The notes under the pieces are model-generated. The model saw only the letters and a list, made by a program, of their open reading frames with translations, did no database searches and had not been told where the DNA came from. Of a stretch of DNA of 64,000 nucleotides, positions 53,224 to 64,000 are shown piece by piece (position 1 is the stretch's first letter; every line of letters starts with the position of its first letter). This stretch comes from Nectonema munidae (taxonomy: Eukaryota; Nematomorpha; Nectonematoida; Nectonematidae). The stretch covers positions 558,001 through 622,000 of the forward strand of contig JAUIRK010000898.1 of NCBI GenBank assembly GCA_030549495.1. The letters are read 5' to 3'. Both the position numbers and the translations under genes were made by a program.

Positions 53224-53607
53224 CTATTGGCAAGTAATTAAGATTTGATATTCTTTTTGAGTGTTTTCGTTTGCAGCATTATTCGATTCACTTTTGCTAT
53301 GAAGTAAAGCATTAAATAATCTAAAAATAATACCACATCGATCGTTAAAGCGATTAATCAATCCTTCACTACAACTAAAATCATAATGCTTCATATTTTT
53401 TGCAAGTTTTAATTCTTTTGTTGTAGAATGGGTCCAGATATGCAAAATTTTGATTTTGAGCCTGTTTAAACCACAAAAAAACGATTCTTTAACATCTGAG
53501 AACTTACTTAAACCAAGTCTTTTGCGTTCCATGCCACTATTTTCATAACTTTCTTTAATTTTAGAAGACTTTAGCCATGCTGATAAAGTATTAAGGGGAA
53601 TACCGTA
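53224..53607 (-). mobile_element. pogo/Tigger transposase, DNA-binding half (minus strand)
   Basis: Open on the minus strand from about 53607 to 53224. 'YGIPLNTLSAWLKSSKIKES' is the first helix-turn-helix. 'SFFCGLNRLKIKILHIW' and 'LAKNMKHYDFSCSEGLINRF' follow as the CENPB-type second domain. The frame ends without the DDE core. It abuts, head to head, the plus-strand piece beginning near 53608. Confidence 0.75.
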
Positions 53608-54420
53608 AAGGCCGGACGAAAAACTCGATTTATTGTTGTATTAGCTTGCATGGCAGATGGTACGAAATTGGAACCTATGGTCATTTTCAAGCGAAAGTTG
53701 ATGCTGAAACTTTTTTACCCCGAAAGAGTTTTTTCTCTCCATCGTTAATGCTAAAAGATGGATGGATGAAGAGGGGGGAATCAAGCTATGTATTCAAAAT
53801 GTTTGGAATCGAAGACGAAATGCTTTCAAAAATCCCCGTTGCTTATTAGTGTGGGATATGTTTAAGCCCCATTTGTCTACTAACGCTAAGAGAAGATTAG
53901 CGACAAATAAAACTGGTTTTGCTATTATTCTTGGAGGATTGACGTCTTATTTGCAACCTCCAGACGTGCGTTTAAATAAGCCCTTTAAAGATAATATGCA
54001 AGAGGAGTGGAATGAATGGTTTACCAGCGCGGAAAAATCGTTCACAAAAGCCGCAAATATGCGTCCTTCTTCACTTTATACTCTTTGTTAATTTGTTAAA
54101 AAAGCATGGCATAATTTAGAACCTTCAATGATTGAATATTCTTTCAAGAAATGCTGTATTTCGAATGCAATGGCTCGTAAATGAATTAGACTTTGAGGAA
54201 GATGATTTTGCTGGACTTGATGAATAAAATCTTTACTTATAAACTTTTTGTTTTTTTGACGAATCTATTTTATCACCTAGCTAGTCTCTTTATTACTTTT
54301 CAATGTATTTTATTATATTTATACTCAAAATATTTTTTCTTTTGAATAAACAACTATCAAAAGATTTTTCCTCTCAAGTTTGTATATTTTAAATAGGGGG
54401 GTCTTATACGGCAAGGATAT
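53608..54420 (+). mobile_element. pogo-like transposase, DDE half (plus strand)
   Basis: From about 53620 'TRFIVVLACMADGTKLEPMV' matches the core of the pogo element at 30479-31250 ('FTVILSCMADGTKLKPMI'). The frame shifts near 53700. It then gives 'CLLVWDMFKPHLSTNAKRRL' with the second catalytic Asp and 'LTSYLQPPDVRLNKPFKDN' with the third. The end of the element may be near 54400, where 'GGTCTTATACGGCAAG' resembles a pogo terminus. Its N-terminal half is missing; the neighbouring N-terminal piece lies on the opposite strand. Confidence 0.8.
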
Positions 54421-55269
54421 GCTGAATCCTAATGTTTGCTTTGTAATTGCCATATTTATACAATTAAATTAGAAAAAAATCAAACGATAAAATTATAATT
54501 AATTTTGATAGAATCTATTCTAATTAAATTTAGAGCATTAAAAACTTAAACAATTGTATACAAAAAAACCTTGCTTTTAATTATTTGTTGAAAAGAAACA
54601 AATACTATATCACTGAATTTCTTTATCTTGCTCAATACTAAATATAGTGATGCTATGTTATCACGGACAACTAATATGGTTTTAGTTAAAAGAATGTTCG
54701 ACGTATCCAACTTCTAAACTAGCGTAGGGTTTAACACATAATGCTTTTATTATTTGGGGATAGTTAAGAACTTCGACTTAACAGAATGTTTGACATACCC
54801 GATTTCGACACAAAGAATTTTTACTGTATTTTAGACAGACCATTTTCACTTCTTGCGACACTGGTGTTAAACTCACCCTCAAAGGGTCTCCGCAGCACTA
54901 GTTGTAAATACGACAAACTAAAAATATATTATTCAAGTAACATTTATTTTAATTTTAACTTAGCTCAAGTTTTAGATTTTAAGCTTAAAATTCAGTTATT
55001 TAAATCGAATATCATTTTTATTTTAAGCCCAGGTTTTTTAATTGAAGTTCAGTTTTTTTGATTGAAGTTTAGATATTTTAATTTGAAATAAAAATTTTTA
55101 AATTAAGGTTCATATAATTTAATTTCTAATTAAGTTTTTTTAATTGAAAGTCAAAATATCTAGTATACGTTTATGATTTTATTAATCCGTGATTTTAAAT
55201 ATTTTTTATTTTCAATAAATATATTCTTAAGTTTTTTTTACAACTAGTTATACCATAGATAATATAAAG
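54421..55269. promoter_or_regulatory. 5' flank of the PELP1-like gene
   Basis: Non-coding A+T-rich DNA upstream of the PELP1-like start codon. At 54960-55150 the motif 'TT(A/G)AATTGAAGTTCAG/AAATTAAGGTTCA' recurs imperfectly about five times. No defined promoter element stands out. Confidence 0.35.
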
Positions 55270-57360
55270 ATGAGCATTGATTCTGATAAAGTGAATATAA
55301 ATGATATCATAAAATTCCTGAAATCTAGTGACAATAGTGAATGTGAAAAAGGTGTATATCATCTTTTCTGGTCTATTTCAAATTTGGAGTTCAATGAAGA
55401 CACCACTACAGATTTCTTTCTTCTCATCCATACTCTAGGCACCTTGCTTAAAACCAAAGCGTCTACTCTTTCTTGCTTACATCATCTGCTTTTTTGTTTG
55501 GTTGACCTAACCAAAGCCTTGCAAGGTTGCGAATCTTATTCCAATAGCAAATTTGTTTTATCCGTTTTGCTTAATGATACTAAGCTGAATAATTTACTGG
55601 AATACCCTCTCGTTGTCGATGTTTTCTACATAAATTTAAAGTTGTTTAGTCATACGCTCCATGATCTCAAGGAAAAAATTGCGTATTTTATTTACGATCA
55701 TATCATTGCTGCTTCTAATAAAGTTATCCTAGAAAAGCTTTGCCGATGCCTAACTTTCGTTCCTTTGATAGGAACTTCTGGTCTCGATGATTGTAATTAT
55801 AAACACAACTGGAATACTCTTTTCAAAGAAATTTTCACTTCCTTTTGTCTTTCCTACGACATTTTAATGAGTAAAGTTTTTGCAAGCAATGACTACACTC
55901 TATTTCCAAGTGACCTGGTTGAAGCTGTTCCTGAGGCCATTAATACAAAGCTCACAGGAAGTTTGACATCCAAAAATTGCTTTTTAATTTTTTCTAATTT
56001 AAGTCATTGTATGGAGGCGATGTTAGTTGTTGAATTTGCTGGTTGTGTTGACGTTCCCATTTTTACCGTTTTGTTTTCACTGAAAGAAATATTCAATCAA
56101 TTAATTTTCCTTGATCTTGGCTCAGAGTATGCAGAGAATGTTTCTTTCAGTGATAAGTGCAAGTACATGTCATGTGTTATCGATTTTTTAACTTCCTTCC
56201 TTATTTCTGTCTCATCATCGTTGTTACCGTTTTCTGAAGTCATATTTCAGATTGTTGACTGTTTTATTCTTTTTTTTCATGACAATTTTCAAATTTGCTT
56301 GCTTAAAGCAGGCTTTTTATGCTTAAAATTTTTTAATGTCTTTTCTACTATTTTCTCTTTGTTGAAATATCCAAATTTTCCACTATCTAGTTTTCATAAA
56401 CTCTCTCGGATCATATTTAGTAGCTGTCTAATTTATCAAGGTCAGATCTACACAAAAGCGAAACAAATATTTAATGTTACCTTTCCTGACATTAAATCTA
56501 AAGAGTTGTCTTTGTTGGATAATTTTAAACACTTTCAGATTGATGCTTCTATACCAATAGCTGCTTTGAATTGCATGAATTCCTTCCTAACCCACGCACC
56601 AAGTACAAAGAAATATTTTATCCTTCATTTAAATCAGAACTTTTGCAAGTTAGCTCAATCCATCTTGACTCTTACTTCTTCTTCTCAAAAAGGCAGTTCA
56701 TTTCTCAGCAGCGATTCTCTTCTTATAAAGTATATAATAGCTCTTTTACAAAGTACTTACTCTTCTCTCCATCAATTTATTTTCCCAGATAAAGTCTTTC
56801 TTCACACTTTGTTGCATCTATTTTCTTTAGGTGAGAGTTCATGCGAATTTTCTCTTTCATCATTTTGCAGTCACAAAATTAAAGAATTGAATTTGTCATG
56901 CAAAACATCCATTTCTCAATTTCCTATTAATTTTCTTTCTGATGAAGAAGGAAGTCTGGTAAATGCAAAAGAATTTTCCGCCAATAATGCTATTATCAGT
57001 GAATGCGACCCTAATGTACGTAAATTAAGTGGCAATATTCATTGTGATTTTAGTGAAAATCAACCAAAGAAGCCAAGGATAGAGACACAGGAAGAGAATG
57101 AACTTGTTCTTCTTGAAGATTCTGTTCAAAATGAAGAACATGATAAATGTGTTTATTTATCTCCTGAAAAGTGTAAAAAGAGTGCTTTGTCCAACGACGA
57201 TTGCCTTCTTTTATCAGTTTCGAATGGAAAAAAGAATCCTTCTGACGATGTTAAATTCCTCACGGTCTCTCCTGCCACTAATGACAGTAAAATTAATATT
57301 TTGCCTAAGGAAGATATCATTTGTGAATTTGTTAATGAAAGTTCTGATAACAGTGAGTAA
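55270..57360 (+). CDS. PELP1: PELP1/RIX1-family protein (ribosome biogenesis), single exon
   Basis: 696 codons without an intron. PELP1 is the RIX1 subunit of the rixosome (with TEX10, WDR18, LAS1L and SENP3), needed for pre-60S rRNA processing in the nucleolus. N-terminal RIX1 region: 'HDLKEKIAYFI' (about residue 133) and 'LCRCLTFVPLIGTSG' with 'KHNWNTLFKEIFTS' (157-190) match 'SLKGKLASFF' and 'ECYSRLPSLGAGF..TESWEQELHSLLAS' of human PELP1. 'SHCMEAMLVVEFAGCVDVP' (about 245) matches 'RCLGLMLSSEFGAPVSVP'. 'LHLFSLGESSCEFSLSSFCS' (about 516) matches 'LQAFSLGQREDSLEVSSFCS' in the NUC202 region. A basic 'QPKKPRIETQ' and a Ser/Glu-rich tail end it. The long Pro/Glu tail of vertebrate PELP1 (about 1130 residues) is absent. 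The start is the first Met after in-frame stops. Confidence 0.85.
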   Translation: MSIDSDKVNINDIIKFLKSSDNSECEKGVYHLFWSISNLEFNEDTTTDFFLLIHTLGTLLKTKASTLSCLHHLLFCLVDLTKALQGCESYSNSKFVLSVLLNDTKLNNLLEYPLVVDVFYINLKLFSHTLHDLKEKIAYFIYDHIIAASNKVILEKLCRCLTFVPLIGTSGLDDCNYKHNWNTLFKEIFTSFCLSYDILMSKVFASNDYTLFPSDLVEAVPEAINTKLTGSLTSKNCFLIFSNLSHCMEAMLVVEFAGCVDVPIFTVLFSLKEIFNQLIFLDLGSEYAENVSFSDKCKYMSCVIDFLTSFLISVSSSLLPFSEVIFQIVDCFILFFHDNFQICLLKAGFLCLKFFNVFSTIFSLLKYPNFPLSSFHKLSRIIFSSCLIYQGQIYTKAKQIFNVTFPDIKSKELSLLDNFKHFQIDASIPIAALNCMNSFLTHAPSTKKYFILHLNQNFCKLAQSILTLTSSSQKGSSFLSSDSLLIKYIIALLQSTYSSLHQFIFPDKVFLHTLLHLFSLGESSCEFSLSSFCSHKIKELNLSCKTSISQFPINFLSDEEGSLVNAKEFSANNAIISECDPNVRKLSGNIHCDFSENQPKKPRIETQEENELVLLEDSVQNEEHDKCVYLSPEKCKKSALSNDDCLLLSVSNGKKNPSDDVKFLTVSPATNDSKINILPKEDIICEFVNESSDNSE

Positions 57361-57390
57361 TCTTGGCGAGGATATGTATATTTTGTATTA

Positions 57391-57396
57391 AATAAA
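57391..57396 (+). terminator. Polyadenylation signal of the PELP1-like gene
   Basis: AATAAA 31 bases after the stop codon, giving a very short 3' UTR. The hexamer is common in A+T-rich DNA, but its position fits. Confidence 0.6.
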
Positions 57397-59526
57397 TATT
57401 TTCTTTTATCAAATTAATTTAACCTTATTACTATTTTCGGAAATCCGCTTTTGCTCTGAAAAATTGAAAATTTTTTGCCAAGCAAAAGTAAATTCGAATA
57501 TCAGCAGAGTCTATAAGATTCTAAGGCGTCAATTGCGGGAGTGACGCACTGTATTTCCCCAGAGGTAGGAAATCTTTTCATGTGTAAAGCTCACTTTCAA
57601 ATTTGAACTCTGAAGTCGCTGTCTATGTGCGTGAGTATTTTTTGCTGTAATTTTAAAAATTTTATTATAGTATGGGTAGATGAAAGGTAGATGCATTTTA
57701 AGAAGAATGATTTTTTCACATACTTTTATAAATGACTTCATATTCAGTTTGTTTCTACATTTATATATTTTATACAGTTTGCGATTTGTGTGAATAAGTT
57801 GAAGGCAAATTTATGTTCCAAATTTCGCCGTGTAAAGCGGGAACTTAAGGTCCAGTTAACCCTATGTGGCCAATTCGCCAGTTTGCCCAACTCATTCTTG
57901 ATACTTGTTTCATTCTACCTGACTAGCACAAACTAATAACAAAGTTTAATTAATCGTCTGTATTGTTTTCCTAAATTTACTTTTCATTCTTTAAATTTCC
58001 TAATATCTCGCCACTTTTTGTTTTTCGTCTATTCCGAGGAGAGGTTTTTCATTCTATAAAAATTAAGTCTGCTATATTGAAACTAACTAACACTTAGGGT
58101 TGTGAGATTATAAAATGAAAAATAAAGATATTAAATCCTTCGAAGTACGAACAAAACTGAACGCTGATTTTTTATTTTAACATTTACAGAAAATAAAAGT
58201 ATTTTTTTTATCTAAAATAACATTCAATACAAAATAAAGAATTTTTTTAAGTTTTTCGAATAGAGAATTTAAACTTATTCAATATTTTTAAAGGTAAAAT
58301 TTTTCTTTATTTTTTTATTTTGATGAAGATATTGATAAAATTTACAAAAAAAACGCTTAAAGTTTTATATTAGCATCATTAAACTTCTGATTGTCTCAAT
58401 AAATCTGTTGTTTCCAACCATTTTTCACTTATGACCCCTAACCCGGAAGCCTGAAAGGCCGCGACTCCCTACTTACAGTTACAGTCGGAAATTTTACAAT
58501 GATAAGAGTCCCAGTTGGTATTTTGAAAGAATTAGGCTTAATTTATGTTAATATTTGGAGTGGGCATTCTTAACTTGAAACTGGAGGAAGTAAGGATCGT
58601 GTTTATATATTTCAAATTTATTTTTTGTAAATACTCCTTGCATACAATTTTCAGCAGTAAACCACAAATTTGATGGACACTTTCAGAAATCTTAACACCC
58701 TAACAGTCAAAACTAAGTATTGAAAGTGAAGCAGAGTTATAAAAATTAATTTTATTTAAAATTTAAATCAAAATTTTGATTGACATTTGCTTCAAAGTTA
58801 CCATGCTTATTGCAAAAATATGTATATATAAGTGTTATGTGTTCCAATATATATATGATTATAAAATTTCAAGAGTGCATCTAATGTAAATATACTAAGT
58901 TATAGAAAATAGACATTATTATAATGTAGAAATTTTCTTGAAACTTTGTTTTTGACATGAGAGGGCTATTCAACTATAGTGAAAATAGTATCCAAAAATG
59001 TAGCTAAAGATTTTAATAAAGGTCACAAAGTGTAATGGCATTTTCATCTAATTTTGTACAAGAGAAGTTTTAGTTGATGGGGAGGGGTGGGCTAAAGTGA
59101 CACCTGTCACTCTTAGTGTTAAGTTTCAACAAAATATATTTAATTTTTCTTATCATTCTTCATTTTAAAGGTCTTTATTTCAACATATACTCTAATCTAA
59201 TGATAAATTTTAATAGAAAACGATTCAATTGATTAGTGTCGAAGTGAGCATTTTGAATCGTATATCCTCAGATATAAAATAATTCTTTTTCGCAGGCGAT
59301 TTATAATTTATAAATCCTTTTACAAATGAATTGCTTATATTCAATTCTTTTACTGCCATTATATAATTTTATTTTAGAGCGAAACGTCTATCAACTAATT
59401 AAGGAGATTAATTTACTCAAAGTTGGTCACTTGATTTGAGAAAGCTAAATTTCTGATTATCTCTAAGTGCTTGTAAACGAAAACTAATTCAATTTAAAAC
59501 TTAAACTAACTGAATCACTTGATTAA
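57397..59526. other. Intergenic DNA between PELP1-like and IFT80-like genes
   Basis: No coding frame recognised. Around 58405-58475 'CTGTTGTTTCCAACC' and 'TATGACCCCTAACCCGGAAG' look like an eroded hAT MITE end. The promoter of the IFT80-like gene must be in the right part. Confidence 0.4.
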
Positions 59527-59914
59527 ATGAAATTAAAGATTTTGGACAAAGTTCCTCCACAATTAAATAAATCAGATGCATCAGTCGTCCATTGGTTAAG
59601 TGATTCGGAGTTTGTTCTTTTGTCTTCTCGCTGCATTCAACACTATAAACTTATTGGATATGAAGAATTTCACTGCATATCTACTTCAAATTTCCCCACT
59701 CCACTGTCGTTTTTATCCTCAACGTTGACCACTAATGATGGCAAATCTTCTGGAGTGCCGCAAACTAGACAATTCTTCATTCTCATTGGCTGCACTGATG
59801 GATCAATCCTAATTTTCTCACTACAAGCTATATTGGTGAAGAAATTTGTTGCTCATGAAGGACATGCCATTACAGCTTTATCGTGGAATCTTGCTTCAAA
59901 CGTGTTGGCCAGTG
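59527..59914 (+). CDS. IFT80: IFT80-like, first coding exon
   Basis: IFT80 is a WD-repeat subunit of intraflagellar transport complex B and acts in cilium assembly. The exon starts 'MKLKILDKVPPQL', like 'MRLKISLLKEPKH' of vertebrate IFT80. It continues 'VVHWLSDSEFVLLSSRCIQH' (first WD blade; '[20 protein letters not shown]'), then 'FFILIGCTDGSILIFSL' and 'KKFVAHEGHAITALSWN' ('FVLTSSDGKFHLIS', 'KSVEAHCGAVLAGRWN'). The length to this point, about 129 residues, is close to that of the vertebrate N-terminus. It leaves in phase 1 at donor GTAAGG (59915). No later exon was recognised up to the window end, so the gene continues beyond it. Confidence 0.65.
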
Positions 59915-60177
59915 GTAAGGGATTGTTGTTCACTAATTAAAATAAGTTTACTTGTATTTGTATATATCCTTGTATTTACTTTTTAAATCAATATTTTTTA
60001 TTCCTTACCCACTCAAAGTGTACCTAACCTCTTGTGTTATTTTTGTTTTGTTTGTCATAATTGGAATTTCACTATTTTTGACAGAGGAGTCAGAAGACTT
60101 CTTGTTTCATAGTTGTTACGTGTGTGCTAAACAACTCGATTAAATAGTGGGATGAAAAGCAATCACAATCATTTAAT

Positions 60178-60523
60178 CAGTGCTTCTCAACCTTTTTTTC
60201 CCCATGGACCCCTTTTCTCTTCTTTTTTTCTTGGTGGACCCCTTCATAAAAATTGGACATAAAAAAATTTTAGTATAATATTTTTCACTAATAAAATTTT
60301 TGAAGTTATGATAAAGAAAATAGCATATAATTAGAATTCACATTGAAATCAAAGCAAATCTAATGCAAATCAATTATAATGTTATTAAGTGATGATTATA
60401 ACGAAAAATTAACTTTTTATAATAAAACCGTTATGAACTGGGTTTCTTCATGGACCACCAATATATCATTATGGACCCCTAATTTATAATATTTCGCCTG
60501 TGGACTCCGGCTGAGAAACCCTG
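60178..60523. mobile_element. Non-autonomous hAT element (MITE), 346 bp
   Basis: Ends CAGTGCTTCTCAACC and GGCTGAGAAACCCTG are inverted repeats, close to those of the ZBED5-like hAT at 43664-46062 (CAGCGTTTCTCAACC). The text after the left end also matches in part ('CCCATGGACCCCTT' against 'CCCATGGCTCCCTT'). Flanks CATTTAAT and ATTTAAAT form an imperfect 8-bp duplication. Probably a deletion derivative of a related hAT. Confidence 0.75.
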
Positions 60524-62249
60524 ATTTAAATCAAGTTCTTCCAAAATATTAATGTCAAGATTGTTCTAAACACATCTTCATAAGCTGCAGCAATTCTATG
60601 AAATGGTCGCAAGCAATTACTCTTGATACAATTTCGCATGATGAGTTAATGAAATGTATCATAACCGCTAGCGAAGATATATCATTTTATAATTAGTCTC
60701 GAGGTTTTTAGTATAAAGAACTGAGATGTTCCTATTATTTCATCATTTGAAGCTCATTATCCTTTGTTCTCTGTAAAAGTAATATACTTCTTAGCATGGC
60801 TGGGGAGCCGGAGCTATGGAGCCAGAGTGGTTTGACGCAAAATTTACACCCTTTCGAAATAATAACCCCTAAATTGATCTTTTCATAGGGTTGATTATTT
60901 GACAGCAGTGGTTGTGAAATTCACAACTAAATATATATAGCACGCCTCATAGTTTAAAAACTATTTCTCAATGATTAAAAACTTTTTTAAATTATAAATT
61001 ATGTTAATTTTTTCAATTTCTATACTATTGACTTTAAAAACTTTTCTGCAAATTTTTCAAAAAAATTACACATCTTTCAGAATTTGTAGAATGCAAATAT
61101 CAATGTATTATTAGATTTATGAATGATTGTAGCAAGATAGGAAGGCGTAGTAACTACTATTGATTTTAATTTTGTATAAAATACTTCTAAGTCGACTTCG
61201 CATAAGTCAAAGATTTTTTCAGGTCTCAAATAATTCGGCATACACTAATTTTACTGTACTATGATTAGTCAGTCTGTCAAGTCTTGCCATTTTGTCTCTC
61301 CTGTCGTTTTCTAGACCACTTTTAAATCACACAGAATAACATACCATTTTCAGTTCTGTCGCATCATTTTGCAATGCAACCACAGCCATTTGCAATTCTC
61401 TTACATATTTTTGCAATTACACATTTTTGGAATTCAAAAATGCATTTTTGCAATTTTCTTGTACATTTTAAAATTTAACCATTATTTTTGTGTATATGAA
61501 GAAATTTCAATTATTCAAAAATTAACAATTTAGAACAAAATCCAAAACAAATTTATTAACAAAAAATATTTGAACAAATTCATGGCCAATTTTATTATTT
61601 TTTTATGTTACTTGCTACGTGAGAAAAAAATCTTGACATTTGTTAGTATTTATTAATAGCTCAACAATTTGAGCTAAATGAATTTTTTACATTCCTTTTG
61701 CTTAACAAGTTTTTGGCGTTATTTTAATTTTGGAAAATGCGTATTCAATTGCATTCTGCAACTTCCCTTTAAAATGTAAATCAAAATCTTAAAGATTAAC
61801 TTTTTGATGAATATTACTGTTATCTATTAAAAAACAATCAACACTTAAATAATCATATTTAACTTTTTCTACAAGTTCAAGTAAAAATCGGGTTTTGGAC
61901 ATACTGGTTTTTAATGTCTTGGCCATTGTCAAAAATTCAGAATTTTATATGCGCAATTTTATTTACAGATCGTTTAGGTATAAATATTTAAATTGGGCTT
62001 ATGATTAAGAGTAAAGTTTGGGTGAATAATAATTAGCCAAAAATACATTTATTATATTTAAAATGCTCCTCTTTTTTAAATGTTATAGACATTTAAATTT
62101 ATTTATATGATTTAAAATAGTTCACTTTCTACAAAACTGTATAAAACTTATTTAGAAAAAGAATGACTTAAAAATTCACCTCATTCTTCATTTACAACTT
62201 GTATTTTAAAATAAAAATAGATATAATCCTATTTTTGGAAACCATCACA

Positions 62250-62400
62250 TGAATCGGCAGATGGCCTAGTGGTGGGAACGTAGGGTCTCGATCCTGATGG
62301 TCTGGGTTCAAACCCCGATAGTGACTATCCTTAGTATCTGCTCAGATATGGAAGATTATTCTTCCCTTGGGTGCGATACTGACAACTAAAAAAAAGCCAC
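62250..62400 (+). repeat. tRNA-derived SINE, family A, full copy
   Basis: A box 'TGGCCTAGTGGT' and B box 'GGGTTCAAACCCC' stand 40-45 bp apart as in tRNA promoters. They are followed by a family-specific body ('TATTCTTCCCTTGGGTGCGA') and an A-rich tail. The tRNA-like part cannot fold into a full cloverleaf by eye, so this is a SINE and not a tRNA gene. Confidence 0.8.
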
Positions 62401-62999
62401 CTATTTCTAATCAAAAAAGTAATAAAAAAAGTATTCGAATTTTTCTAAAATAAAAATTGCCGTTATTGACCTAAAAAATCTACAAAAAAATGTCAAGTAC
62501 CTGTCAAACCAAATCAAAAAACTAGTCTTTAGGTCTTTTCTAAATCCTAAACAAAAATTGACTTTTTATTGCTGATTTTGCTAACTAGTTTCGGAGTATA
62601 AACTCCTTTTTCAAAGCAAATATATAAATGATAAAATAGTTTTAAATATTTAAAATTAAAAAAAAATTTTAAGTTTTTAATATTTAAATATTTAAAGAAT
62701 TTTCAGTTTATCAAATATGTTTTTTTTATATTTATTATAATTATTTCACCTCAATGGGCATATCTGTCAAAGATTTTGTTTCTAAAAATGGACTTTATTG
62801 ACTTTTGCTTGCCATGCTAATGAGGAACATCTCTTGATGTTGAAACTAAACGCCATCGAATAGAGATAGACAGTTGACACTCTAAATCAGAATTATACCC
62901 GCTTTCTAAGTTTACATTCCACCTCTTCTCTGCTTTGAATGAAATAGAGAAATAGATAGATCACCTAACCTGAATCTTTAGGCAACCCATTAAAGAATG

Positions 63000-63115
63000 G
63001 GCCCCCCCACAAATTAAAGGGGGGGGGGTTTTTTTCGCTTCTTTTATTTTTTCCCTGTTTTATAAAAAAAAAAAGGTGGGGGAGATTTTTTTTGGTAAAA
63101 AAAAAAAATTTTAAT
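63000..63115. repeat. Homopolymer-rich patch
   Basis: Runs of C, G, A and T of 7-13 bases follow each other within about 110 bp. No functional signal is apparent; exact run lengths may be unreliable. Confidence 0.6.
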
Positions 63116-64000
63116 AAAATTTTTCCATCTGGGTTTAATTTCCATTTTGTTTCAGAATTCAGTGTAATTTTAATTTAATTTTAAATTTAGATAAACTTAA
63201 TGCTTTGTACCAAATAATTGAAAAGTAAGACTTTTGCGAAAATGCATTTGGGCTGATGTTTCATGTAGCGGTCATTCCAAATAAATTGTTAAGCTATGGA
63301 GCTGGAGCCACCTGTTTGAAAACAATGGCTCGGGATTGGGAGCTGAAGCCATAGCTGCTGAAATATACTATCGCTCCGGACACCCAGGTCCGAATCCTAA
63401 CCCATTTTAAGCCAGCTCTCCAGTCCTGCTTCTTACTGTGGTTCTTCTTGGAAATAGAAAGCGTGGTTCTGTTTCCTGCAAAAAGGCTCTAATATATTTA
63501 CTCTCAACAATACATAAAAAAAACTTGGTCACATGCAATGCAATCTATCAAAATAAAATAAAGAACAAGCAAGTTTATTGAAAGAATGAGATGCCGAAAA
63601 ACTTATTTAAAAATACAAATATCGATTAAATTTGTATATACAAGTCCAAATACAATTGCATATAAACGTTAGAACCAATTTTGCAGGAATTTGCACTGTG
63701 AGTGTGACATAAAATAAACATCGTCTTCTTTAATTGCATAAAAACTCATGAAAAAGATAAGCAGGCGAATACTTTTCAAAAACATTTCGCTTAAGTCTTA
63801 ATTTCCAAATGGTCCATCTTAGCCTCTCATTTCTGTATTTTTCAGTGTATGGAAATATAGATAATATAACGAATGTGGCGATTTTATTTAAACATGGTCT
63901 GCACTATACCTTATATCAGGGTTTCCCAAACTATGTGATCTGAAGATGGCTTTTACAGTATTTCAGAATGCTTCATTTTATAATTTTATGAAACCTCCCT

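Larger units (their letters stand above)
59915..64000. other. Presumed intron 1 of the IFT80-like gene
   Basis: Holds a hAT MITE (60178-60523), a SINE (62250-62400) and G/C homopolymer patches (63000-63110). 'GGAGCCGGAGCTATGGAGCC' at 60806 and 'TATGGAGCTGGAGCC' at 63296 are related G+C-rich motifs of unknown family. No WD-repeat exon recognised. Confidence 0.4.

Noticed and set aside
57529-57741. 70-codon minus-strand frame downstream of the PELP1-like gene
   Set aside because: No recognisable domain, no splice partners, and length within chance expectation for A+T-rich DNA.
60084-60141. Possible second exon of the IFT80-like gene after 'TTTTTGACAG'
   Set aside because: The phase would fit, but the translation (EESEDFLFHSCYV..) lacks the expected WD continuation (G-x-DG..KIW) and soon stops.
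62250-62330. tRNA gene
   Set aside because: A and B boxes are present, but the arms do not pair into a full cloverleaf, and the tRNA-like part is followed by a body and A-rich tail shared with another copy: a SINE.

Overview
The window is an A+T-rich, repeat-laden piece of an invertebrate animal nuclear genome. Spliceosomal introns with GT..AG ends, tRNA-derived SINEs, LINEs and several families of cut-and-paste DNA transposon all point to a metazoan. The transposon mix and the coexistence of very short (about 47-53 nt) and very long introns would suit an arthropod such as a crustacean, but the species cannot be fixed from the sequence. I recognised no LTR retrovirus-like element, Polinton, CRISPR array or true tRNA/rRNA gene.

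Three host genes are readable. (1) A STIL/Ana2-type centriole duplication gene lies on the minus strand, from the start codon at 33898 to the stop at 14874. I could place nine exons, ending in an exon with the STAN motif. Its large introns hold a mariner, a pogo element, SINEs, several MITEs and a tandem array of about 149-bp units. (2) A single-exon PELP1/RIX1-family gene (55270-57360, plus strand), a ribosome-biogenesis factor, has an AATAAA signal shortly after the stop. (3) The first coding exon of an IFT80-like gene (59527-59914, plus strand) ends at a GTAAGG donor; the rest must lie in or beyond the long intron that fills the right end of the window.

Layout. 1-14 kb: decayed MULE transposase (1.8-3.7 kb), the 3' end of an RTE-like LINE (6.6-7.35 kb), a SINE fragment, and several non-autonomous elements. 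These include a 636-bp hAT MITE with a perfect 8-bp target duplication and two copies of a family built of tandem subterminal repeats. 14.9-33.9 kb: the STIL gene and its intronic repeats. 35-38 kb: ZMYM1-like hAT transposase remnant. 40-46.8 kb: an I-like LINE (zinc-knuckle ORF1, endonuclease, RT, RNase H) on the minus strand, interrupted by a nearly intact ZBED5-like hAT with TIRs and an 8-bp duplication. 47-52 kb: a second, decayed hAT on the minus strand, itself split by a 2.2-kb element with a divergent hAT-like transposase and a perfect 8-bp duplication. 53.2-54.4 kb: two pogo-type fragments head to head. 55-64 kb: PELP1 and IFT80.

The region from 35 to 54 kb is thus a nested transposon block between STIL and PELP1. 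The three host genes have no obvious shared pathway, although STIL (centriole) and IFT80 (cilium) are both tied to the ciliary apparatus.
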